Shown here piece after piece: positions 44,101 to 52,900 of a stretch of 64,000 bases of DNA. Origin of the DNA: Euglena gracilis. Its lineage: Eukaryota > Euglenida > Euglenophyceae > Euglenales. The translations under genes were made by a program, and so were the position numbers. The stretch spans positions 16,348,691-16,412,690 of the forward strand of contig CP154955.1 in the NCBI GenBank assembly GCA_039621445.1, read 5' to 3'. The first letter of the stretch is position 1, and the number at the start of each line of letters is the position of its first letter. Below the pieces are notes generated by a model. It was given only the letters and a program-made list of their open reading frames with translations. It was not told the origin of the DNA and searched no databases.

Positions 44101-47100
44101 GTTCATTAGGCATGGGGGGGGGAGGTAATATAATAATAACAAACAATGATTTGGCATTGAAGGTAAATGTCAATAACACAATTTTGGCAATGTTCATAAT
44201 GAGATTTTGGTAAGTGTCAATTTGTAGTTTCAATTCAGAACAAACTTTCTGACCCACCCAACCCGGGCAATGGCAACCTCCAGGGATGCGGCGGCCGCCT
44301 CGTGCCTCAGCTGCTCCAGCTCCAGCGCCAGCGCCTGCAGCTGGGCCTGCAGCGCCTGCTGCGTCGGGGACCGCGGGTCGCGGTCGCCGCGGCAGCCCAC
44401 CAGCTCCACCAGCCGCCGGCTCTCCTCCGCCTGGCGCTGCATCTGCGAGCCCAGCTGACGGCTCTTCTCCTCGTACTGCTCTTTGCTGGCAGCCCACCCC
44501 GCTCGTTCTCACTGGGGGGAGGGTTGCGGTAGGAAGATCCCAAGTGCGAGGACCAGGCCACATGCTTAAGGACCCCAGGGGGGCCAGCCATTTTGCTAGA
44601 CACTGAAAATCAGCCTCTAGCCAGACCGGGGGGGTCTGGGGATCCCCCCGACTGGGGAAAAAACAAACTCCTCCGGCTCCGTGCGCCGCGGTGGAAATTA
44701 AATTTTAAATAAGTTTTCAGATATTTTTTTCGAAAAAACCCAAAAATGGCCAAAATGAGCATTTTTGACAAGTTTTTGGGTCCAAAGGAAAGCACTGGTT
44801 ATTGGAAAACAGTTTTCCACCGGCGAGCCCGTCCACAGGGGGGGAGGATCCACTGGGATTTCCACAAGCCAAATTGGGACTGTTGCAGTCCAGCCCCCCC
44901 CCCCAGATCCAGGAGGGGGGAGCCCCCTCCAAACCCCAACCCTCCTTATATCCAAGTCTGCCCCCCCACCCGGCCATCCGGGGTCATGATGGCCATCCGG
45001 GGTCATGATGGCCATCCGGGGTCATCATGGCCATCATTGGTCATGATGGCCATCAGGGGTCATGATGGCCATCCGGGGTCATCATGGCCATCCGGGGTCA
45101 TGATGGCCATCCGGGGCCATCATGGCCATCCGGGGCCATGATGGCCATCCGGGGTCATGATGGCCATCCGGGGGGACCGGCTGCAGCCAGCCCCGATTTG
45201 GGCCCAGCCCAGCCGCAGCAGCACCCCCCCCCCCGGGGGGTGCTGCTAGCCCAGCTAGCCAGCCCCTTTTTTGGGGGTCCAGCCCAAAAATTTTCGGCGC
45301 GAAGGGCCGAAATTTTTTGAAAAACTGTGTTCAAAAGTGGCCAAAAATGGGTTTTGGGGGCAGGGATTTTTTTAAGTTTGTACCCCCGGGGGGGGAGGGG
45401 GGGGTAGGGTGGGTGGGTCCGCCGGACCCCCTCCCCCCCGGGGGGGGTCCCCCCGGAGGGGGGTGGGATATACTTTTCGGCGCCGAAAAATTCTATTTTA
45501 GCACTTTTCGCGATTTTTCGGCCATTTTTTGTGGGTCCCCCGGGACCCCCTCCCCCCCCCCACGAGGCCCCCCCCCCGGGAGATGGGTGGGTCACCCAGA
45601 CTTTTCAGTTTTCGGTCACCCAGACCGCGCCGGGCTGAAAATTCGGTCACCGAGACCGCGCCACTGTTCAGGTGGGGGTGTCCCCCCACCCCCCTACCGC
45701 CCCCCTCCAGGTTGGGCTGGGCGGACTGCTGCAGCTGCTGCAGGAGCGCCTGGATCTCCCCCTCCTTGGCGCGGTATGCCTCGATCTCCTGCACATAGAC
45801 GCTGTTCTGCTGCCGCACCCGCGCCGGGCAGAGGGCCGGCCCAGGACCGCAGCCCCGTTCTGCCGGAGGAGTTTCGGGGGTTAGACCCAGGGGTGCCCGT
45901 CGACGCGCCGGCCGCAGACCCGACCCTGCCTCACGAGGAGGGTCGTAATGCCATCCCTGAGTCCGCCCGACCACACATTCCCGCACAGCCCATGACGTGG
46001 CGCGCACCGGGGTGTGCACCGCGGGCGGGCCCTCGCCACCTCCTCCTCCTGGTCCAGCAGCAGCTCCAGGTAGGACCCGTTCTCCCGCTCAAGCCGCTCG
46101 GCATCACCGCCACAGCCCCGGCCTCCATCCCCTTGGCAAGACCACCACGTGTCAGGCTTCTTTTTAAGACCCCCGGGGGGGAGGGGGGGTCCCCCCCACC
46201 CACCCAGGGTGGCGCGGGACCCCCCCCCGGGGGGGACCCCCCCAAAATCGGGCTCGTTAAAAGCAATTTCCAAAAATTTTCGGCGCAAAGCGCCGAAAAG
46301 GTATACCCAGCGCCTCCGGCGCGGGACCCCCCCCCCCAGGGGGGGGGGTCCGGCCCAGAACCACCCCCCCCCCCCCCCCCCCCCGGGGGGGGGGGGGGGT
46401 CTGCTGACTTGAAAAGCAGCCTGCCACGTGTCGATGAACATGGGGGGGGCTGCAGAAAGCAACAGTGGGTGGTATGTATGCCATCTGCACGGGGGAATCC
46501 AAAAAAAAACTCCTTTTGCCGCCTTTTCCAGGTATAGCTGGGCCAGATATTTTTCGAACTTCTCGTTTGCATTCATTTTTTACTCTGCATTTATTTTTAC
46601 TCTTTGCGTCTTGATCTGTTACTTTGTTACGTAAGTTACAAAGCAGATTCAAGGAAAGTGCTGTCAAAAAAAAAAGTTGCCCAGGACAGCAATTACGACA
46701 AAAGGCTAAAAACCACTGCTGGTGGAAACCTGTGGCGACAGCGGATGCAGCCTGCCACCCATATGCCACCCGGCAGGGGCTCTGGTCTCGGCGGTTCTTG
46801 GCCGCCAGCATCTCCCACTCCTTCGCGCTCTGCAGGCGCTCCTCCAGCCAGCGCACCGTGACCTGCACCTCCGCCAGCATCGTGGCCCGGTGCTGGGTCT
46901 CCTGGTCCGCGATGCGCATGCTGGTGAGCTCCGCCGTCAGCTGCTGCAGCCGCCCGCAGCGGGTCGGCCGGTCGCCTCCATAGGTCGGGGCACCCAGCAC
47001 GGCCGAGGAACAACACGAGAGCATCAAGAACATCAACGCCAACAGCATCACCATCACGAGGTCAGCAAGGTCACTCGTGACTGCAGTGACTCGGTCATGC

Positions 47101-48038
47101 AATGAACACCCTACATTCCCGTCCTTCATCATGCCATTGAAAGTTTGCTTCAGGGTTTGTTGCTCCTCCCAAAACAAGGCATGGATGATGCCAACACACG
47201 ATCAGTGCACTACAATTAGGAAGATACCCGGTGCCGCCCGCCCCGCTGGGTGCACCTCCAGGGAGCCCTTCTCCGCGGTGAGCCGCTTGAGCTCCCGCTG
47301 GCAGGTCCGCACGTCCACCTGCAACGCCTCGTTCTCCGCCGTCGCCGCCAGCAGCCGCTCCTCCAGCGCCAGCACCGCGTCCCCGCCACCACTGCCGCCG
47401 CCGCCGCCAGACCCCCTCCCCGGAGAGCCCGCACCTCCGCCCCCCACTGGGTCCTCCTCCGCAACCTCCGACCCCACCGTGCACAGGTCAGCCCACAGCG
47501 CACCCCATCGAATTGGCACGGGCGAGAAAGACAAAAATACGGCTGCGGAACCTGACCAAAAGTGTCTCAGGCCCCCCAAAACGATGCTTTTGGGGGTCTT
47601 TGGTGGCCCTTTTTTGGCCTTTGATGGAATTGTGGGACAGTTGGGTGGCTTTGAATGGGACCCGTCAATGTTGCTGAATGATAAAATCACTGATGACAAA
47701 TAAACACCCGCCCAGGTCACTTGCTAACTCGGAACACTATCATTTCAGGAGGCGAAATTCCGCGAGGCGGGGCAGAGTTGAGCGCGGGAGGCATGCTGGT
47801 GCCAGGGGGCTGGTGGAGTGCGCTGGCCGCGGTCGGGGGACCGGGAGCCGCGCCGCAGCAGCCGCCGGTGGTCTGCCAGCCAGCGGGCGGCCAGCACAGG
47901 GGACGAGCCCTGCAGCAGCACCCGCAGCTGGCAGTGCTGGTCCGCGAGGTGCCGCTTCGCCGTCAGCAGCTGCGCCCGGCGCCGCTGCAGCTCCGCGTGG
48001 AGGTCCTCCCCGGCAGGGCCCCACTCCTTCTTGCCCGC
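41048..48038 (-). CDS. Gene B: coiled-coil protein, about 480 residues (split gene)
   Basis: Ten minus-strand coding islands run from 48038 down to 41048. Every internal border can be placed in phase 0, so the islands join into one frame without any shift: 39 (or 98), 70, 58, 19, 40, 66, 55, 44, 58 and 34 codons. The first seven are Leu/Gln/Glu/Arg-rich with heptad spacing, the signature of a long coiled coil. The eighth and ninth are Pro/Ala/Gly-rich and probably disordered. The tenth has a short helix. Third codon positions are almost all G or C. Most donors are GTG-type. The start codon was not found, and a stop may lie at 39745. The protein could be a cytoskeletal, centriolar or flagellar coiled-coil protein. 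Coiled coils look alike across families, so I give no name. Confidence 0.6.
41150..42228. other. Intron-like interval with MITE fragments
   Basis: 41250-41370 and 41990-42050 are diverged pieces of the GTCCAACGACC family. 41520-41860 is a G/C-run element with CTAGCTAG-type phrases, a CTCCGGCGCAGCGGCGGAG hairpin (41651) and a GGTGCTTCGCGCT hairpin (41779), paralleled at 44575-44700. Confidence 0.6.
42229..42402 (-). CDS. Gene B exon 9, Pro/Gly/Ala-rich
   Basis: 58 codons: PLALPEDGPAAAPAVGTPRG, then Gly/Lys/Ser-rich sequence, ending GAGGPAK before GTGCTG. The acceptor is CTAAAAAAG. It is probably a disordered linker. Confidence 0.5.
42689..42820 (-). CDS. Gene B exon 8, Pro/Ala-rich
   Basis: 44 codons: HQMKRASRPAAPADGPPRPA and on to QPSARGKAPPR. 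Acceptor GGGCCCGGCAG after a C-run, donor GTCTTT (weak). Basic and proline-rich. Confidence 0.5.
43434..43623. repeat. Left arm of a 190-bp inverted repeat around gene B exon 7
   Basis: Its reverse complement matches 44008-44204 with only about six differences. The arm includes half of the TACCTCCCC...CCCAATGAAC element plus about 75 bp of non-element flank (CATTGTTTGTTATTATTAT and beyond). It ends within 5 bp of the exon at 43628. Confidence 0.85.
43628..43792 (-). CDS. Gene B exon 7, coiled coil
   Basis: 55 codons: QAELQSQLASEQQGRAEALA then LRDAAVQDAAGWQEQTRRLQ and EQLTKLL. Acceptor CCACCCAG; the only usable donor in frame is GTCTGT after CTGGCCCCT. That donor runs straight into the inverted-repeat arm (GTCTGTTCATTGGGC), so the repeat seems to supply the intron start. 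A loose Met lies upstream (MASPTPPNLRR) if the acceptor is wrong. Confidence 0.65.
43946..44125. mobile_element. TA-flanked MITE (CCTCCCC...CCCAATGAACAC ends)
   Basis: It is bounded by TA at 43944-43945 and 44126-44127. The left end CCTCCCC plus C-run, then CCCAATGAACAC, is mirrored at the right by GTGTTCATTAGGCATGGGG and GGAGG. An internal inverted GACAATCTAGAC phrase also occurs twice. It lies in the intron between gene B exons 6 and 7. A relative occurs at 4497-4610 and a fragment near 60395. Confidence 0.75.
44008..44204. repeat. Right arm of the inverted repeat around gene B exon 7
   Basis: Reverse complement of 43434-43623 at roughly 97% identity by eye. The match runs past the MITE border at 44125 into flanking sequence to CATAATGAG. 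Confidence 0.85.
44278..44475 (-). CDS. Gene B exon 6, coiled coil
   Basis: 66 codons: YEEKSRQLGSQMQRQAEESR, a short polar break CRGDRDPRSPT, then QQALQAQLQALALELEQLRH. The donor GTTGCC follows CTGGAG. The acceptor is taken as AAAGAGCAG; a stronger-looking CTGCCAG ten bases upstream would change the phase by one. Confidence 0.7.
44575..44976. other. Intron-like interval, G/C-run element fragment
   Basis: CTAGACACTGAAAA and CTAGCCAGACC phrases with a CTCCGGCTCCG relic parallel the element at 41520-41700. The 19-bp satellite follows. Confidence 0.55.
44977..45178. repeat. 19-bp satellite, unit CATGATGGCCATCCGGGGT
   Basis: About ten tandem units; some carry CATCATGG in place of CATGATGG. The core CATGATGGCCATC is shared with the satellite at 53985-54255, in an intron of gene A. 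Here it lies in a gene B intron. Confidence 0.95.
45200..45689. other. Intron-like interval, nested G/C-run hairpin element
   Basis: A C-run/G-run palindrome at 45223-45245 (CAGCAGCACCCCC / GGGGGTGCTGCTAG), a CGGCGCGAAGGGCCG hairpin at 45296, and a CGGCGCCG motif at 45478, close to the exon 5 donor. Confidence 0.5.
45690..45809 (-). CDS. Gene B exon 5, coiled coil
   Basis: QNSVYVQEIEAYRAKEGEIQ then ALLQQLQQSAQPNLEGGGRG (40 codons). Acceptor CGGGTGCGGCAG; the donor GTGGGG is chosen because it keeps phase 0, with GTAGGG eight bases earlier as the alternative. An alternative acceptor CCTCCGGCAG would extend the exon to about 45868. Confidence 0.65.
46040..46096 (-). CDS. Gene B exon 4, short coiled-coil exon
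   Basis: 19 codons, RLERENGSYLELLLDQEEE, between GATGCCGAG and donor GTGGCG. It is short but strongly heptad-like and in phase with both neighbours. Confidence 0.55.
46140..46430. other. G/C-run element inside a gene B intron
   Basis: Dense C- and G-runs with a CGGCGCAAAGCGCCG hairpin at 46278 and CGCCTCCGGCGCG at 46311. The right edge is a 20-bp C-run abutting a 14-bp G-run near 46370-46398. A near-copy in style lies at 53040-53270 (GGTGCTTCGTGCC, CAGGCCTCCGGCCCGG). Confidence 0.65.
46770..46943 (-). CDS. Gene B exon 3, coiled coil
   Basis: 58 codons: QLTAELTSMRIADQETQHRA, TMLAEVQVTVRWLEERLQSA, KEWEMLAAKNRRDQSPCR. Acceptor GCGGCTGCAG, donor GTGGCA. A clear long helix with charged heptad edges. 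Confidence 0.7.
47256..47465 (-). CDS. Gene B exon 2, Gly-rich then coiled coil
   Basis: 70 codons. An acidic/Gly-rich start (VAEEDPVGGGGAGSPGRGSG) is followed by DAVLALEERLLAATAENEAL and QVDVRTCQRELKRLTAEKGS. The donor GTGCAC follows CTGGAG. The acceptor is taken as GGTCGGAG, but the frame is open further upstream. Confidence 0.65.
47745..48038 (-). CDS. Gene B exon 1 (or terminal exon of a separate gene)
   Basis: It starts after GGACCTCAG and reads AGKKEWGPAGEDLHAELQRR, then RAQLLTAKRHLADQHCQLR. An in-phase donor GTGCTG follows at 47921, which would make a 39-codon exon joining exon 2. If it is not spliced there, the frame runs on with good codon bias to a TGA at 47745, ending a different protein whose upstream exons would have to fit in the 1.7 kb before gene A. 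I favour the spliced reading. Confidence 0.5.
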   Translation of the reverse strand, partial: AGKKEWGPAGEDLHAELQRRRAQLLTAKRHLADQHCQLRVLLQGSSPVLAARWLADHRRLLRRGSRSPDRGQRTPPAPWHQHASRAQLCPASRNFAS

Positions 48039-49774
48039 CTGAGGTCCTGGGGGGGGTAGATCGGCAGCCCGGGAGACAGTTCCATATGACAGTTGAGTTT
48101 GGCTGCAGTAGCTGCAAGGCAGCCCCTCCCCCCCCCCCCCAAAACCGGGCGTCTTCCCGGTTTGGGCTGACGCTTGGGTTTGCCACTGGCCAACCCCCCC
48201 CCCAAACAAAGGAAAAACCTCCCAAATAATAATGTAAACCAGGGGCATGTTGATCGAGCGGCCGAAGTTGGGGTCCAGGGGGGGTATGTTATTTGGGAAC
48301 AGTTTTCCAACCTCAAAAAGGACCCCCAAAAATGCACATTTTTACAGAACTTCCGAAATTTGTTCATTTTTGACACTTTATTGCACATTCTTTCCTCAAA
48401 ATTTGCTGAATCCGTCATTTGCCAAAGCATGCTGTTTTTGGAGAGAAAATGATAATTTTCTGTCTTGTTGGGTTTCCCTCTTCAGAGTGCGGCAAGGGGG
48501 GGGGGGCAATATTTGGACAACTGAAGTCCCGGCCCAAGGGGGGGTATATCATTTGGGGGGAGTACGGCAAATCCTGAATCAAAGAACCCTGGAAGCTCCC
48601 ACTATCACTTCTGCAGGGCTGACGCCCCCTGGATTACAAATTGTGCAGCCACCACCATACCCCCCCCCCCAATGCATTCAACGCTCTTCAAACAATTTGA
48701 CGCCGCCAAATCGGTGACAACGCAAAGCAGGTCATGATTAGAGAGCGGCTTGCAGTGAGAAATAAAGGTCAAATGAATCAACTTTCCAAATTAAACAGGT
48801 CCAGAGTGGGATGGCGCATTACGGGAGCGGAACGGAGCCCTGGACGTCGTCTGCATCTGCGGTGGGGTCGAACATCCCTGGGGAGGGGCCCATCACCCGA
48901 GCAGTGACACCAGACGGAGGTGGAAAGCAAAGCAGCCCAGGTGGGGCAAAGGACCCTGGAACCTGTGCAGTGAGGCCATACGGCAGGCACTGCGAAAGGC
49001 ACGATGCCCAGAACATGCGAACGAGATAACCCCCCCAATAACCTGGCGGGGCCCTTGCTCCTGGCAGTGGCCGAATAACTTGGCGAGGGGAGGCTCAAAA
49101 AACATGGTTCCAGTAACTGGCGCCCCCCTTTTTAGGCAAACTTCCTTTACAACGCTGAAAAAAGGGTCCAAGTAACCTGACGGGGGGGGGGGGCAAAAGT
49201 TGGTTCCAATAACCTGGCACCCCGCAAGGTTATTTGGGGGTGGGTTTACAGCGACGCCATGCACACACACATCTGAATTTAAAAGACCAAATGAAGCATG
49301 GATGCTATCGGGAATAACAACGTACTGAGCATAAATACACTAGCGGGGACTGGGACGGTTTTCTGGAAAATATTTCGAATTCACAGCCCCCCCCAAGCAG
49401 CAGCTGCAACAAGAGGAACCATTGAATTTATTGTCATTGTTGCAAGGGGGCAACGTGCCTTCTTTTGCATTGTCATTGATTGTACGGGAGGCGGAGGCAG
49501 GTGAAAATGCCCCTTCCTCCATCCCAGTTGAATTTTAATACACGCTTCGAGATACCAAAGACATCTGATGCAGAAGGACTACAGTGGAAGGAGAGAAAAA
49601 AGAAAAAAAGTGGCACCGTGGATAGCATGTAAGACAGAGGGAGTGGTCGGTATATTTGACATGGACAAAAACAGACGCTCGAAATTGCAGTCCCACATAC
49701 AACAAACAGGAACTGTCCGCGGTAGCGGAAGCCCCCGCAGCGCAAAGGCCGCAGAGGTGGTGTGTGGGCGACGG
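48039..49774. other. Spacer between genes A and B
   Basis: 48180-48310 and 48490-48560 carry TATTATTTGGGG-type repeats. The second CTTGCTCCTGGCAGTGG repeat lies at 49045-49245. No exon was recognised; any promoter and first exon of gene B should be here. Confidence 0.5.
49045..49245 (+). repeat. CTTGCTCCTGGCAGTGG repeat, copy 2
   Basis: Same block order and orientation as 37043-37235, with small differences and a longer G-run. Confidence 0.7.
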
Positions 49775-49914
49775 TCAGAACTGCTTCCGGAGGGCCGGGG
49801 GCAGGCAGGCCTCGACCTCCTCCAGGGCCCGGCGGACGTCCTCCACCCGCAGCGCGTTGCGCGTGGCAGCGGCAAACCGGTGGATGGGCTTCGGGGGCAC
49901 GAGCCGCACCGCGT
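49775..49914 (-). CDS. Gene A exon 11 (terminal)
   Basis: Acceptor CCCTCCCCAG. It reads DAVRLVPPKPIHRFAAATRN then ALRVEDVRRALEEVEACLPP and ALRKQF, stop TGA. The G left by exon 10 completes its first codon (Asp). Strong G/C third positions; a helical C-terminus. Confidence 0.8.
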
Positions 49915-52900
49915 CTGGGGAGGGTAGGGCTGGGCCATCAGGCATGAGGCATGAGGCATCAGGCACGAGGCACGAGGCATGAGGCATGAGGCATGAGGCA
50001 TGAGGCATCAGGCATCAGGCACAAGACATGAGGCATCAAGCATGAGGCGTGAGGCTGTTGCCCCCGCCACCTCCGCCGTTGGATTGCGTGGGTGAGGCCA
50101 CAGTTGCTTCACACGGCAGGTCATGAGCTGCTGGATGAAATTGTGTCTTCCTTTTTTGAATGCCTGATGCACAGGCTTTCTAAGGACCCAAGGGGAAAGG
50201 GGGGGCACCCCCACCTGGGTCACCAAAGGGGGCGTGACGCCCTTCCTTACGGAAGTTGGCCCAAGGAAGCCACGTTGCACCGAGGCGACTTCCAGAGGGG
50301 CTTGGGGCAGGGCCTGAGGACTTCATCGTTGCTCATTTCAGAAGAAATATGCGCGACACCTTCAAAAGGGCGGACATAAACACAAAAAAATGATTAACAG
50401 CAAACGTTAAAGGATCACAAGGAAGCTTGAGTTGATTGAGTACGTTTGCACTTACAATGTCGTTGCGACGTCAAGAAAGCAGCACCGTATGCACAATCCA
50501 TGGAGGGGTTCCCAGCTGCAACAAGCCCACGGGTGGGTACTCCTTCAAAATGGAAACCTCACCCCAGAGACAGCACAGAGCCCAAAGTGGACATTCTTCG
50601 GGGGGTTTTACCAATTGGCACAAAAAAATGGACCCCTTCCTTGAGGTTGCAGCAGCCAGGGAGGGCAGGGGTTTAGGGGGGTATCTGGGGTGAAAATTGA
50701 CACAACCACAACCGCACCTGTGTCATCCGTCGCTGTCAAGAGGAACGACTCCCCCAGCCCCAGAAACACGTCCGCCACGTCCTGCAACGACTGCGGCGGC
50801 CGAACCTCCAGCTCCACATCCGGGGCGTCTTCGTCGTCGGTGTCGCTGAGGGCGTCCTCCGCTTGGGCTGCAGGATGCATGTGGAGCGGAAGCAGCATGG
50901 CAAGGAGTTGCACAGTACCCCCACAAATCCCAAAAAAAGTGACAAGATGATTTCATATGTATGCATATATTCAACAACACGCAAGCAAGCATACATGCAT
51001 GTATGCATAAGTATTTTGATGTTGATATTGATAATGCAAGATGCCATATGTCATAAGACAATATTGACAATATTTGTAATACTTGTAGCTGACGGTGTCT
51101 TCATAGAGAACCCTTCATTTTTGCTGGAGAGGTTGACTGAAGGTCAGGGGTGGCGTTTGGGGTGACTCACAGTCAGGCAATTCCAGCATGAAGTCAAGCA
51201 ACCCCCAGGCATTATGTTTTTGGAAGTGCCTCTGAAAAAAAACTTAAAATGTCTTAAAATGTGCCTTAAAAATTGTGGCCAAAATGCCTTAAAGTGCCTT
51301 AAAATGCCTGAAAATGCCTTAAAAATTTGGCTGGCAAAATTTTCTTTTTTCCTGGAATACAATATCTCAAAGAACCTGAAAATGCCTTAAAAAGCGTTTA
51401 AAAAGCATGCCTAAAAATGCCTTAAAATGTCTAGAAAAAAATGAAAAAAAGTGATTAAAAATGATGCCTTCCCCCCAGAGAGGGACACCTTTCATGAGTG
51501 GTCGAGGGAGCGGATCGTGTAGGAAGGCGTTGTAGGGGTTCTGTGCGGAACAACAAGGCACAAAAATACAGATTTTGGAGCCAGGATTAGGTTCAGACTG
51601 AATGACGCGGGGCGGTAGGCACCCACGACTCTGGGTGGGTTCCCGTGGGGGTAGCAAATTTGGGGACCCTGAAATATTTTGGTGCAAAGTGATTAACTAG
51701 GACGAACATCCCCCCTTCCAGGGCAACACTCTTGACCGAATCCCCACCCCCCCGGAAGGTGGCATTACCAGGATGGCCCACCCACCCCTCCCTGACCCAC
51801 CTCCCTGGCAGGCTGTGAGGGAAGGCTCGGTGGTGGTGGGGGGGGGGGTCGGACCCCCATGAGGAGGGGGGGGGCAACCCCCATCCACCACCCATAAGGT
51901 TTCGGGGATTCCCATACAACCATTGCCCGCCCTGGTTCATAAATCTTAAATCAAGAAAGGTCAAAGAATCTCTGGGTTGGGTTCAAAGAGATTGACCATG
52001 GCACAGAAAAGGAAGACCACTTTATAGCCCTCCTCCCAATGGCGGCCACTTTGCTCGCACATCACAAACAACAAGACAACTCGTGCCCTCCCTCAAGCTG
52101 CGGGAATTTCAATGAGGGCGCATTCTACAGGAGAAGAGGTAGCCCAACCCCCAACCCTCAACCCGCCAGCAAACCTTCCACAGGGTGGCGGCCGGGATGT
52201 CGTCGGCCCCAAAGTCATACGGGAAGAAGGGTGGGGTGAAGCCGAGGGAGTCCTCCGGTTGCTTGAAATCGTAGGGGAAGAGGTCCGTCCGGACGTACTT
52301 GGGGAAAGAGAAGTCCTGAGTTGGCCACTCCTGTGGGGCACAAAAGGAGCAATTATGCGGAAGTTTTATGGTGACGTGCATGTGTAGAGGACTGCACAGG
52401 GTCCAGCCTGACAGATGGGGGAAAAAGGTAACGTTCAGTTGGTCTGACTGGGCGGCCCAGGGGGCGGGGGGGGGGCTGGAACCCAAAATAAAGCAAAAAA
52501 CACACATTTCCAGTGGTCACCCATTCCAAATTCAAAACTCTCCAACGCGGGCCTTCTTAAGGGCTCCAGAGGAGTCCTATAGGCCAGCTGGAAAAAGGCT
52601 GGACCCCCCCCCCCTCTCAGGTCACTCGGCTGGCACCTGGACCCGACCCCAAAAGAACAGGCAAAATTGTACCTGTGTTTGACGATTTTCAGCCCGTTTT
52701 TCAAAAAAAATTCCGCGTTGTGCGAAAATTCTTGGTTCGGTCCAGCTTCACTGTGGTGGACCCAACTTTTATTTCTGTGGACCCCTGGGGTCTGAAGCCC
52801 GGCTGGGAGGTGCTGGTTGGAAAAAAGGGGCTGGCTGGCTGTACCTCCACCCTAGGGGGGGGGGGGTAGGGTCCCCTCCAGCTTAAGAAACCCCTGCCCT

